A DNA stretch of 47,069 bases from CAZQWJ01 sp964597265 (GCA_964597265.1 CAZQWJ010000004.1:1-47069); one strand, 5' to 3'. Positions 30,231-38,775 are shown, counted from the stretch's first letter. The notes: generated by a model from the letters alone, not told the origin. Numbers and translations: made by a program.

Positions 30231-30998
30231 ATGACTATTCACGATGAACAGGCTAAGGCATGGGCTAAAAATTTGGCTCAGGCCCTCAACGTATGGCTCA
30301 AGAAAAACGGGTACGGACCCGGTCAGCCACAAAGCTTCCAAGCATTCGCTGACAGAGCAGAGATTACGGAACGCCAGTTGCGTACCGTAAAAGGCGCAGA
30401 AAATCTCACTCAACCGGAAGTGTATGCACGAATCTGGTTGATGACTGGGATACGCGCTGCCGATCCAACAACAATCCCACCCCGTGTGGTGATGTTGCCG
30501 CAGGGAGGCACAAAGGTAACAAAGCGCGCGTGGACGGATCGGGAATTTCGCGAGTGGATAGCGAAACAGCAGAATACGAAACCTGCTCCACAACCTGCAC
30601 CTGCACATCAGAAGCAGGCGGCCCCTGCTCCCGTCACGGATCAGCTCGGGCAGGTCTTGACACTGGCAATGCACAATGCGGTGCGTCAGGCCTTGGTCGA
30701 TGCGGGGTTGCACGATTTGGTACCCCATCTCCAACGGCTAGAGGAGCTGTTGAGTAGCCAAACGAGCACGCCTCACTCCCAAAATCTGCAAGAGCAGATT
30801 CGTTCAGTCGCCAACGAGTTGAGCAACCTGCTCGGACAGGTCGTCGACTCCAACGACCCAAACCTCCTAGATGAGCTTTATCAGGAACATGGTGAAGTCC
30901 TTGCCGATCTGTGGACCCTCTTGGGCGCATTGACCCTGGATGATCCAGAGGATCGTGCAGCACAAGTACGAGCAACAAGGGAGTACAACAATGACTAA
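30231..30998 (+). CDS. hypothetical protein with putative N-terminal DNA-binding region, GHKL operon gene 1
   Basis: This 255-residue protein has a helical N-terminal 85 residues (SFQAFADRAEITERQLRTVK, then VYARIWLMTGIRAADP) that read like a helix-turn-helix region, a Pro/Ala/Gln linker at about 105-130, and a helical C-terminal half ending acidic. The helix-turn-helix call is tentative. It overlaps the GHKL ATPase start by 8 bases, so the two are probably translated in a coupled way and may act together. AAGGAG 9 bases upstream. Confidence 0.7.
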   Translation: MTIHDEQAKAWAKNLAQALNVWLKKNGYGPGQPQSFQAFADRAEITERQLRTVKGAENLTQPEVYARIWLMTGIRAADPTTIPPRVVMLPQGGTKVTKRAWTDREFREWIAKQQNTKPAPQPAPAHQKQAAPAPVTDQLGQVLTLAMHNAVRQALVDAGLHDLVPHLQRLEELLSSQTSTPHSQNLQEQIRSVANELSNLLGQVVDSNDPNLLDELYQEHGEVLADLWTLLGALTLDDPEDRAAQVRATREYNND

Positions 30999-32931
30999 AG
31001 ATGATGACATTCTGGTCAGAGGGACAGCGGGCGTTATGCCTGCTCCAATCATTCTGCATTTAGCAGAAAATTACCCGTTGAACTTGTCAGCCCTGCTTGA
31101 ACTCACCGATAACGCCATAGACGCCCGGAAGGGACCCAAAGTCAACATATTCGTCATTTTGGAAGATGGCACAATCACCATCATCGACGATGGTGTTGGC
31201 ATGGTACCTGAAATGACGGCCGGCGATCTCGAAAAGCTGAACCGGTTCAAGGAGAGGGCGCAACGCGGGAAGGTAGCAGCACACGAAGACGTTCGCGATG
31301 AGCTTTCAGAAGCGTCGCGCGGCTCAATGCGATACCTAGCAGAATCGATCGGCTTCAGCGGCAAGAAAGGCGCGGGTCTCATTGGTCGACACGGCGTTGG
31401 TTTTTGGGGCCATCTCAAGTTTTCGAAAGCCGCAGTGGTCATTTCGCGACCTGCTCATAACCTTGCCAAACAACTGTGGCCTCGTGTTAAGCCAGGCAGC
31501 GAACCTACTTATCGGCTAGTGACACAATCATACGCCCAGCTCGTTAACCATGACTTGGGTTACCAGATCGAGCGTGACCCTCGTTCTCTACACGACCCAT
31601 GGGGAAGAACACTCCCACATGGAACTCGGATTGAGCTTACACTCAAAGAAGGTGCACAGGGGACTTTCCAGCCTGGAGGTCTCGTGACATCTTTGGGTTC
31701 GAGGTATGCAGGTCGGATCCACAGTGGTGAAGTCATCATCACCGTGGTAGACCGAGTTACCGCTCAAGGTAAGGCAAAACGAGGCGGGCTAGAGCTGAGG
31801 GTATCGCCTCCGGCGTACCTAGGAACGGAACTTTTGCGCCAAACGTATTTTCTGTCTCGTGGGAAGAATCCGTTTGAGGTACATATCCGCTACGACGAGA
31901 CTGGCAACAGCTCTCCAGTACAGCTCAGGATCCTTGGCATAGATCAGTGTCATGTAACCGAGATCACCGCACTGAAACCGCATGCCAAGCTTTTTCAAAG
32001 TCCGATGACCGGGTATATAGAGCTTCCGGATGATCCAAGCATCCCGCTCAACACTCGAAAGAATCGGCCCCAGGAAAACACTCCCGGCCTAAGCCAATGG
32101 GAGCAGAAAATCCTGACGTACGTCGTTCCCAACCTGCAGCAGCAGATCGCAGATCACGAAGAGCGCATCGGCAGCAGACGGCTTGAGACGTACGGTAAAG
32201 CAGCAGCACAGGTCATCAACGAGGCTTTGCAAAGTCTGCCTGCGTTTTCTGATATCACGTTTCAGGAGATGCCACCGTCCAAAAAAGCTACCAGAAAGAA
32301 GCAGACGGAACGCTCTTCCACTCGCACGACTGCTATGTACATCAGAGCAACCGTTATGGACCAACACAAACGAGGCATTCAAGGCGTGAAGGTAACGCTA
32401 CGTCGAGGCAACGACGTAGATACTATCCCAACTGGTCTTGGCGGAGGTGTGTGGTTTGGCAAACGGCCAAACGGCATCTACACCATCTCTATACAGTTGC
32501 CGCCAAATACAACGGCAGTTAGCCGAACGGAGTATCGGTTCCAGGTTTCTGATGAGAAACCCGGATATGGGGCTGTCTTTGAAATCAAAACAAAAGATCC
32601 CAAAACTCCGAAAACCTCATCGTTTCGTCATTTGGCATTCCAACCACTGACCGATCCAACAAGACTGTTCGATGACAGCAGAATCGGATTAGGCGTGCTG
32701 GTGATGAACAGTATTGCGGGACCGGTCGCAATCGCTCGCGACCTGGGGCTGCAACAAGGCAACTGGGAAGAGCTGGACGCGCTGGTAGCAACGTGTGCCG
32801 CGCTGGCACTCGCAAAAGCGCAGTTTCCAGATGATGTAGACAGGATGCTCAATCAGGCTGCATGGCTTGATTGGTCTATCAACGATATCCTCACTGCCTC
32901 GCGGCGGAAACGCAAGGCAAAGGTAAGATAG
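30991..32931 (+). CDS. GHKL (Hsp90/MutL/MORC-type) ATPase with Ig-like domain
   Basis: This 646-residue protein has the Bergerat ATP fold: N-box ELTDNAIDA (37-45), G1 DDGVGM (66-71) and G2 GRHGVGFWG (132-140). A transducer-like region runs to about 400. After a basic linker (SKKATRKKQTE) comes a beta-sandwich-like domain (IQGVKVTLRRGND, GVWFGKRPNGIYTI) resembling carboxypeptidase-regulatory/Ig-like folds, then a helical C-terminus. GHKL ATPases form ATP-gated clamps in DNA repair, chromatin and some phage-defence systems. The start at 30991 is set by GGGAG and the overlap with the upstream gene. An anti-phage role is inference only. Confidence 0.87.
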   Translation: MTKDDDILVRGTAGVMPAPIILHLAENYPLNLSALLELTDNAIDARKGPKVNIFVILEDGTITIIDDGVGMVPEMTAGDLEKLNRFKERAQRGKVAAHEDVRDELSEASRGSMRYLAESIGFSGKKGAGLIGRHGVGFWGHLKFSKAAVVISRPAHNLAKQLWPRVKPGSEPTYRLVTQSYAQLVNHDLGYQIERDPRSLHDPWGRTLPHGTRIELTLKEGAQGTFQPGGLVTSLGSRYAGRIHSGEVIITVVDRVTAQGKAKRGGLELRVSPPAYLGTELLRQTYFLSRGKNPFEVHIRYDETGNSSPVQLRILGIDQCHVTEITALKPHAKLFQSPMTGYIELPDDPSIPLNTRKNRPQENTPGLSQWEQKILTYVVPNLQQQIADHEERIGSRRLETYGKAAAQVINEALQSLPAFSDITFQEMPPSKKATRKKQTERSSTRTTAMYIRATVMDQHKRGIQGVKVTLRRGNDVDTIPTGLGGGVWFGKRPNGIYTISIQLPPNTTAVSRTEYRFQVSDEKPGYGAVFEIKTKDPKTPKTSSFRHLAFQPLTDPTRLFDDSRIGLGVLVMNSIAGPVAIARDLGLQQGNWEELDALVATCAALALAKAQFPDDVDRMLNQAAWLDWSINDILTASRRKRKAKVR

Positions 32932-32946
32932 GTAAACTCTAAGTGG

Positions 32947-32970
32947 GGGGTCCCTGAGATATGGGACCCC
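32947..32970. other. intercistronic hairpin before gene 3 of the GHKL operon
   Basis: GGGGTCCC-tgagatat-GGGACCCC, directly followed by AAGGAG of the next gene; no T-run. Confidence 0.65.
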
Positions 32971-32986
32971 AAGGAGATATACAAAA

Positions 32987-33700
32987 ATGTCTACTACAAC
33001 TAGAACTGACCGAAGACGCGAAGAGGTCGCTTCTCTTGTTGATGCAAAAAGAGCGCTTCAAAAGCTCATCGAGTTTTTGAAAGGTAGATGCACTGTACTT
33101 GACAACCTTCTCAACATTCTTTCGGAGATAGGGAGCACTTTCCCGGAGGAAGAACGGCAGCTGATTTTGGGGTTCATTGAACTTGCGCAGTCAGGCAGAA
33201 ACGACCTGATGAGAAATTTGGTCCCTGAGTTGCAGGAACTAGGTAAGTATGTAACTCTACCACCTCAACTGGCTGCTCTGATTGGCGAACAGGCCGAGGA
33301 GGTAGAGGAGCCGGAGCCGCCCAGCCTCACGTATGGCTTATCGCCAGGCATCTCTGGCCTTTTCAACTCATTGGCTTCTGCCTTCGAGGCAGACACACCG
33401 CCCAAAACCCTACTCGACCTGCTTACCAACAGGTACGGAAAAGAGTGGCCAACGCGGCACGCCATCGGCAAAATCCAGTTTGGAGTACTGAAACCTGATG
33501 CTTCACCAAAGGTCGTCCAGTCCAAACAGGCCGCGGCCCTTCACGAAGCAATCGTTTCCGGTGTTACCATAATCGAAAGATTCCTGGCGGACGATAATCA
33601 CTCCGCTCCAGCCAGAGTCCGAGATGTGGCAACGAACTGTCGTCCATACTGGGAGGAGATCAAAGCCCTGTTGCGCGAATGGGGCTTTAAAATCAAATAA
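32987..33700 (+). CDS. hypothetical helical protein, GHKL operon gene 3
   Basis: This 237-residue soluble protein is mostly helical: a charged N-terminal helix pair (VDAKRALQKLIEFLKGR, LDNLLNILSEIG), an acidic Pro-rich linker at about 104-115 and a helical C-terminal domain. No motif recognised. AAGGAG upstream, following the GHKL gene after a hairpin, so probably part of the same functional unit. Confidence 0.75.
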   Translation: MSTTTRTDRRREEVASLVDAKRALQKLIEFLKGRCTVLDNLLNILSEIGSTFPEEERQLILGFIELAQSGRNDLMRNLVPELQELGKYVTLPPQLAALIGEQAEEVEEPEPPSLTYGLSPGISGLFNSLASAFEADTPPKTLLDLLTNRYGKEWPTRHAIGKIQFGVLKPDASPKVVQSKQAAALHEAIVSGVTIIERFLADDNHSAPARVRDVATNCRPYWEEIKALLREWGFKIK

Positions 33701-33733
33701 TCCTGCACCGCAGGATTTCTCGGTTAGGTATCA

Positions 33734-33768
33734 GGCCTGGTCCCCAAAGTGGGACTGGGCCTTTTTTT
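33734..33768 (+). terminator. intrinsic terminator of the GHKL operon
   Basis: GGCCTGGTCCC ... GGGACTGGGCC with two wobble pairs, then T7. It shares AGGCCTGGTCCCCA with the terminator at 23973. A smaller AATCCTGC-acc-GCAGGATT hairpin precedes it. Confidence 0.88.
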
Positions 33769-33796
33769 ATTTCAAGATTGAATATCAACAAGGGAA

Positions 33797-33827
33797 AACC
33801 GCCGAGTTTATTCGTCTCTCGGCGGTT
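33797..33827 (-). terminator. probable terminator for the 79-aa minus-strand gene
   Basis: AACCGCCGAG/CTCGGCGGTT (10 pairs, 11-base loop); on the minus strand it is followed by TTCCCTTGTT, a weak T-run. The stretch 33828-33943 has no gene. Confidence 0.55.
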
Positions 33828-33943
33828 ATTAGATCCTCTCTTGTGCGGCACTGCTACAGTGGATGTTCATTTCCCTCTCCTGTTCCTACTTTGTCCGGTT
33901 TGCTTGACTCAATGTACGACTCGACGAGAACCGAACGCCAGTA

Positions 33944-34183
33944 TCAAACAGGTTCGGGTTCAGGTTGAAGACCGTCGTCGTTGAACACCACCCACATCTT
34001 GCCGTTGCGTTCGACTATGTCTGCAGACATAGCCTCCAACAGCATGATCCGATCCAGCGGATCGGTGGGGGCGATCTCAGGGGCCTTTGCCATCAAGGCA
34101 GGCCAGAACTTCTCAGTACTCGCTCCGTCAGGACCAAACCCGCGGAGCAATTCAACAGCCAACACTACCAGTTGTTCGCTCAT
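33944..34183 (-). CDS. hypothetical acidic protein (79 aa)
   Basis: Helical N-terminal part (EQLVVLAVELLRGFGPDG) and a short beta hairpin (MWVVFNDDG) with a PEPEP tail. GGAGG lies 6 bases before the start on the minus strand. It is the last ribosome-site-led gene before the core region. Not recognised. Confidence 0.65.
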   Translation of the reverse strand: MSEQLVVLAVELLRGFGPDGASTEKFWPALMAKAPEIAPTDPLDRIMLLEAMSADIVERNGKMWVVFNDDGLQPEPEPV

Positions 34184-34329
34184 TTGCTACCTCCGTTGTA
34201 GCTTTTGGAATATTTGTTAACCGTGCCATCACATCAAGAGTATCTGATCATATTATACGGTAATATGGTATATTGGGAAACGAGACAACATATATTGTAT
34301 TCAGTAACAACATTTGGATACAAACTATC

Positions 34330-35622
34330 ATGTCGATTCTAAAAATCACTGGCGGCTATCCTCTAAACGGCACCATCACCCCCTCCGGCAACAAGAATGC
34401 AGCATTACCCATGCTCTGTGCTACTGTGTTAACTGATGAAACCGTAACTCTCCACAACGTCCCCGATATCAACGACGTCAACAAGATCGTCGCACTCCTT
34501 GCCCAGCTTGGATCAAAAATAAACTGGAGCAAAGAAGAAAAAATAATCACCATCAACAATAGTAACCTTTCTCTGGACAGGTTTGATGGCAAGGTTCCGT
34601 TTGGTATGCGGGCCAGTCTGCTGCTTCTGCCACCCCTTCTTCAGCGTTTTAAGAAAATCGAAATCGACAACCAGATCGGTGGTTGCACTCTTGGTATACG
34701 CGAGTTTGATCCGTTTATTGATATGCTTAAGCAACTCGGTGGTGAAGTGGAGAAAAACGATCATCAGATACTGTTTGAGATACACGATACATTTAATGCT
34801 GCTTCTCTTTGGCCCAATTACGCAAGTGTAACCGGTACGGAAAACATTATCATGGCAGCAGTCATGGCAAAAGGCGAAACCGTACTTATGAATGCTGCGA
34901 GCGAGCCTCATGTCCAAGACTTATGCATAATGCTCAACCAAATGGGTGCGCACATCGAGGGTATTGGATCAAGTCGTCTAATCATCCAAGGTGTTGACTC
35001 ATTACACACAACCACAGCTCACATCAGCTCCGATCATCAGGAAATTGCCTCCTTTCTTGCTTTGGGCGCAATGACAGGAGGAGAGATATCGGTCACACAT
35101 GCTGTTCCTCACCATTTTCCTCTGATCGTATCTGAATTCAAAAAACTGGGAGTTGTCATTGAATATGACAAAGATACCGCTGTAGTCAGAAAAAACCAGT
35201 CGTTTGAACCAGAAAAACCATTTACAGAAAATTACATCCCCAGGATCGAGGCACATCCCTGGCCGTATTTTCCTGTTGATATTCTGCCATTAATGATTGC
35301 CTTGTCATTAAAGACCAATGGCCCTACGCGGTTTTGGAACAAAATGTATGAAGGCGGGTTGTTTTGGGTAACTGAGTTTTTGAAAATGAATGTCAAACTG
35401 GAGATTTCTGATCCACATCGAATTATCGTCCTCGGCCCGACCCAACTGAAGGCGGCAAATTTGGAGTGCCCCGGGATTATTCGCGCCACAGTGGCATTGA
35501 TGATGGCTGCTATGGCAGCAGATGGAACGTCTACGCTAGAGAATATAGATACCATCTATCGAGCGCATCCGAATTTTATCGAGAATCTGCGGTCGCTCGG
35601 CGCAAATATAGAAGAAGAGTAG
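34330..35622 (+). CDS. murA: UDP-N-acetylglucosamine 1-carboxyvinyltransferase (MurA)
   Basis: It adds enolpyruvate from PEP to UDP-GlcNAc, the first committed step of peptidoglycan synthesis in the cytoplasm. With the start at 34330, the substrate residues fall at Lys22-Asn23 (SGNKNAALPM), the same numbers as in Escherichia coli MurA, and the active-site Cys is Cys119 in GGCTLG. The C-terminal ENIDTIYRAHPNFIENLRSLGA block is typical. It is 430 residues, full length. An in-frame extension from 34273 is unlikely; TACAAA 5 bases before the ATG suggests a leaderless start. Confidence 0.93.
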   Translation: MSILKITGGYPLNGTITPSGNKNAALPMLCATVLTDETVTLHNVPDINDVNKIVALLAQLGSKINWSKEEKIITINNSNLSLDRFDGKVPFGMRASLLLLPPLLQRFKKIEIDNQIGGCTLGIREFDPFIDMLKQLGGEVEKNDHQILFEIHDTFNAASLWPNYASVTGTENIIMAAVMAKGETVLMNAASEPHVQDLCIMLNQMGAHIEGIGSSRLIIQGVDSLHTTTAHISSDHQEIASFLALGAMTGGEISVTHAVPHHFPLIVSEFKKLGVVIEYDKDTAVVRKNQSFEPEKPFTENYIPRIEAHPWPYFPVDILPLMIALSLKTNGPTRFWNKMYEGGLFWVTEFLKMNVKLEISDPHRIIVLGPTQLKAANLECPGIIRATVALMMAAMAADGTSTLENIDTIYRAHPNFIENLRSLGANIEEE

Positions 35623-35705
35623 GGGACAGGTAGTGAATGCGTGATCGGCTGCCAAAAGCATTTGACTGATAGCAAACGGCTAACGACCAATAGCCAAAAT
35701 TTTGT

Positions 35706-36215
35706 TCATACTTCCGTTTCCTGGCCAACTAACCGTCCTTTTCTGTCTATATTCTTCTCATCAGGATTACCGATTTGGGCGTATTTGGCGCCTTTGCCCA
35801 CAACCATAAGCGCGCGTATACCGTACGGCAGTGCTTTGACAAGCAAGTAATTGTAAAAAATCACAAGAAAAAATAAAACGCCCCACTGTAATACATTAGG
35901 CCAAGGCAGTTCAGCAATATATGGAGTGGGGGAGAAGGGGATAGGTATGCGCAAAATTCCTTGACCAACCAGGAAAACAGGAAAAGCATATATAAACCAC
36001 ACTCCCATGGCGTGCGAAAATAGGTGCCAACCAGCTTGACCAAGTGATTTATGCATGAGCACGCCCATAGGCCAAATATAGTCTCCGTAGTATTGACCTT
36101 GGATCTGCTGGGTGGGTTCGGGGTTAGGAATGAGGAGGTACGCGAAGAAAAAAACCGACAACGCAATGATTGCATATACGCGCAGAATCGAAAGTTGTTG
36201 TAATAATTTCCCCAT
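35706..36215 (-). CDS. membrane protein with about three helices
   Basis: This 169-residue protein has hydrophobic segments at about 8-29, 62-88 and 107-131 and a basic, charged C-terminal tail (GKGAKYAQIGNPDEKNIDRKG). Function unknown. ATG 36215 is preferred because TATACT (36234-36229) lies 13 bases upstream; the longer ORF start lies inside that promoter. Confidence 0.72.
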   Translation of the reverse strand: MGKLLQQLSILRVYAIIALSVFFFAYLLIPNPEPTQQIQGQYYGDYIWPMGVLMHKSLGQAGWHLFSHAMGVWFIYAFPVFLVGQGILRIPIPFSPTPYIAELPWPNVLQWGVLFFLVIFYNYLLVKALPYGIRALMVVGKGAKYAQIGNPDEKNIDRKGRLVGQETEV

Positions 36216-36332
36216 ACGTATTACTAATAGTATACACATCCGGTAGGGGATTTGGAAACACCTCCGTGGGACATATACAGAAGTTATGGGCTATTTATAA
36301 AATGGATGAATGTTTTATCCCGTCACATCGAT

Positions 36333-36353
36333 GCCCGACTCCGGGAGTCGGGC
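36333..36353. repeat. REP-like palindrome, copy 1
   Basis: The 21-base palindrome has arms GCCCGACTCC / GGAGTCGGGC around a central G. Related copies lie at 42097 and 47040. Confidence 0.65.
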
Positions 36354-36372
36354 AGACAGTAGTACTATAGGT

Positions 36373-36401
36373 TTGACTTGGGCGGCACCGTTGCGTATAA
36401 T
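36373..36401 (+). promoter_or_regulatory. consensus promoter of the 103-aa membrane protein (leaderless)
   Basis: TTGACT (36373-36378), 17-base spacer, TATAAT (36396-36401); the ATG at 36408 is 6 bases downstream. Confidence 0.8.
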
Positions 36402-36407
36402 GCATGT

Positions 36408-36719
36408 ATGTATCCTGCCCAATATGGCGGACAAATATCAATCACGTTTGAAGAATTTTTCACCCTGTACCTGCATGCCAGTCCAATAATCTTCGGAATA
36501 GGAATCTTCTTTTTTGTATTATCATTTTTGTTTTCTTCTAACAAAAAAGGCTTGGCTAAGCCAAAAATTATCGGCACTTACAATCCTGCATTTGATCCCA
36601 GCTGGAAAAATAGAGCACACAAAAGCCATCATTATGAAATAATATCTGTAGGTCTGATAGTACTGGGTATCATTCCTTGGGTGGTCAAATACCTCGTGCT
36701 TTCTCCACCGACCATATAA
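36408..36719 (+). CDS. two-helix membrane protein (103 aa)
   Basis: It begins MYPAQYGG. Membrane helices lie at about 24-44 (IIFGIGIFFFVLSFLF) and 77-97 (ISVGLIVLGIIPWVVKYL), with a basic loop containing HKSHH between them. The start is fixed by the promoter: an upstream in-frame start lies inside the promoter and cannot be used. Function unknown. Confidence 0.72.
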   Translation: MYPAQYGGQISITFEEFFTLYLHASPIIFGIGIFFFVLSFLFSSNKKGLAKPKIIGTYNPAFDPSWKNRAHKSHHYEIISVGLIVLGIIPWVVKYLVLSPPTI

Positions 36720-36727
36720 CATCAACC

Positions 36728-36756
36728 TTGACCACAACATTCCGAATAGGTACAAT
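36728..36756 (+). promoter_or_regulatory. promoter of thrS
   Basis: TTGACC (36728-36733), 17-base spacer, TACAAT (36751-36756). Confidence 0.8.
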
Positions 36757-36762
36757 ATGTCA

Positions 36763-36890
36763 AATTGTATTGCAGCGTTCGCATGAGACCTCACCAACCT
36801 CAAAGCTGCACGCTTCCCTGCGAACGGGACAAGCAAGCCACCTTAATCGGATGGAACCGCGAGGGCTCCGATACTGAAGGTGGTTTTTTT
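36763..36890 (+). promoter_or_regulatory. T-box-like leader and terminator of thrS
   Basis: The leader contains TGGAACCGCG (36852-36861), the core of the T-box sequence that binds the CCA end of uncharged tRNA. It is enclosed by TCGGA/TCCGA and by the terminator stem CCACCTT/AAGGTGG (36838-36883) with T7. Upstream arms GTTCGCA/TGCGAAC (36777-36825) could be a compact stem I; I cannot place the threonine specifier with confidence. In standard T-boxes the antiterminator and terminator exclude each other; here the T-box core is nested in the terminator loop, which is odd. Confidence 0.6.
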
Positions 36891-37029
36891 AGTTAAGGAT
36901 ACAAATTCGCCTCAAGCGAATTTGCAGGATCCTACTAATCCGCCCGCCATAATCCCGTTAAACGGGATGTCGGCGGATCGCGATACAATTGCACATTGTT
37001 CGTCAGGAAATGTGCAGGGTCATCAATAT
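36891..37029 (+). other. post-terminator leader of thrS with three hairpins
   Basis: AAATTCGC-ctcaa-GCGAATTT, then a long ATCCCGT-taa-ACGGGAT hairpin enclosed by TCCGCC/GGCGGA, then GCACAT/ATGTGC. The frame is open, but nothing in it resembles ThrRS. Confidence 0.5.
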
Positions 37030-38775
37030 ATGAAACACACGAAAGAACACCTAGACAATCTACGCCACTCCGCCGCACATCTTTTGGCCGCTGCTGTCGT
37101 ACAATTGTGGCCTGATGCAAAGCGGACAATCGGTCCATCTATAGAAAACGGATTTTATTACGACTTTGATTTTGGTGGCACAAAACTATCCGAAGACGAC
37201 CTGTCCAAGATCGAAGAAACCATGCATCAGATTGCCAAGACATGGGACACATTTATACGGCATGAAGTCACCAAAGATGACGCTCTTGCCGAATTTGCAG
37301 ATAATGAATACAAACAAGAGCTTATCCAAGAGTTCGCTCAAGATGAGCAACAGCTCACGATCTATCAATCTGGTGAATTTCGTGACCTCTGCCGTGGGGG
37401 ACATGTAGAAAATCCTTCCGAGGTATTGAAGCATTTCAAACTGCTCTCAGTCGCTGGCGCGTATTGGCGGGGGGATGAGAACAACAAGATGCTTACCCGT
37501 ATCTATGGCACCGCGTTCGAAACAAAAGAAGAATTAGACAACTACCTTTGGCAACAGGAAGAAGCCAAAAGACGGGATCACCGAAAGCTCGGTCAAGACC
37601 TTGGATTATTCTTATTCCACGAAACATCTCCAGGAGCTCCATATTGGTTGCCTAACGGACTGGTTATTTATAACCAGCTTATAGATTTTTGGCGACAAGA
37701 ACACAAGGAAAGAGGATATCAAGAAATTGCAAGCCCACTCATTAACAAAAAAGAGCTTTGGGAAATCTCAGGCCATTGGGATCATTACAAAAACGATATG
37801 TTTATTGCCGATATGGGCGAGAATGAGGTATATGGCCTCAAGCCGATGAATTGCCCTAATGCGATGATTGTCTATGGCTCAAAGCTCCGAAGTTATCGCG
37901 AATTACCATTGAGATTGTCCGATACCGACACTTTGCATCGGTACGAAAGATCAGGCACTCTTAATGGGTTACTCCGTGTGCGTATGTTCCGGCAGGATGA
38001 CTCACACAACTTTATCACCGAGGACATGATCGAAGATGAATACGCACAAATTTTTGATATTGCAAACCGTTTTTATGGCATATTTGGTTTAGATTTCAAA
38101 TATCGCCTTGGTACACGGCCTGAAAAGTTTATGGGCGATATGGAGTCATGGGAGAAAGCAGAAGCCGCATTACACAGCATACTGACTAAGACGGTCGGAA
38201 AAGAAGGTTACTATGTGGAGGAGGGTGATGGTGCATTTTATGGCCCGAAAGTCGATATCGTTATGAAAGACGCGTTAGGAAGAGATTGGCAGATGGGGAC
38301 TATACAGCTTGATTTTCAAATACCAAAACGTTTTGACTTGAAGTACATAGACTCTGATGGCTCTGAAAAAATGCCTATTGTTGTACATCGAGTTATCTAT
38401 GGATCATTAGAGCGTTTCATTGGCATAATCATCGAGCACTTTGCAGGTGCGTTTCCGGTGTGGCTTGCCCCAGTGCAGGTAAAAATCATTCCTGTCGGCG
38501 CAGACCAGTACGAGTTTGCCCATCAGGTACACACACAATTACTTAATCGTAATATCAGAGCTGAGGAAGACGTGCGCGGCGAAAGCCTCAATGCGCGTAT
38601 CCGTGCCGCGCAGCTAGAAAAAGTGCCATACATGCTCATCATCGGCAAGAGAGAAGTAGAAAACAACACGGTTAGCGTGCGCTTGCGCACTGGTGAAGAT
38701 TTGGGCGAGCTTTCAATTGACGACTTGCAAAATCGCATTTTGGAAAAAATCACGACCAAAGCTCTCGACCTGTGA
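37030..38775 (+). CDS. thrS: threonyl-tRNA synthetase lacking the TGS domain
   Basis: It charges tRNA-Thr. The 581-residue protein lacks the N-terminal TGS domain (Escherichia coli has 642 residues). The editing domain is present with HSAAH (13-17) and CRGGH (121-125), so serine editing should work. The class II core has the zinc Cys275 (MNCPNAM) and His326 (RQDDSH), spaced as in Escherichia coli, and the anticodon domain is complete. The start at 37030 (MKHTKEHLDNLRHSAAHLL) is chosen because the upstream open frame runs back into the terminator. It overlaps the next gene by 4 bases. Confidence 0.92.
   Translation: MKHTKEHLDNLRHSAAHLLAAAVVQLWPDAKRTIGPSIENGFYYDFDFGGTKLSEDDLSKIEETMHQIAKTWDTFIRHEVTKDDALAEFADNEYKQELIQEFAQDEQQLTIYQSGEFRDLCRGGHVENPSEVLKHFKLLSVAGAYWRGDENNKMLTRIYGTAFETKEELDNYLWQQEEAKRRDHRKLGQDLGLFLFHETSPGAPYWLPNGLVIYNQLIDFWRQEHKERGYQEIASPLINKKELWEISGHWDHYKNDMFIADMGENEVYGLKPMNCPNAMIVYGSKLRSYRELPLRLSDTDTLHRYERSGTLNGLLRVRMFRQDDSHNFITEDMIEDEYAQIFDIANRFYGIFGLDFKYRLGTRPEKFMGDMESWEKAEAALHSILTKTVGKEGYYVEEGDGAFYGPKVDIVMKDALGRDWQMGTIQLDFQIPKRFDLKYIDSDGSEKMPIVVHRVIYGSLERFIGIIIEHFAGAFPVWLAPVQVKIIPVGADQYEFAHQVHTQLLNRNIRAEEDVRGESLNARIRAAQLEKVPYMLIIGKREVENNTVSVRLRTGEDLGELSIDDLQNRILEKITTKALDL

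Noticed and set aside
5741..34200. The accessory block as an integrated element with tRNA attachment sites
   Set aside because: tRNA genes lie at or near possible ends, but no integrase, transposase or matching att repeats spanning the block were found.
36880..37029. N-terminal extension of ThrRS from 36880
   Set aside because: The first codons lie in the terminator stem, the translation has no TGS-like sequence, and the region folds into hairpins.
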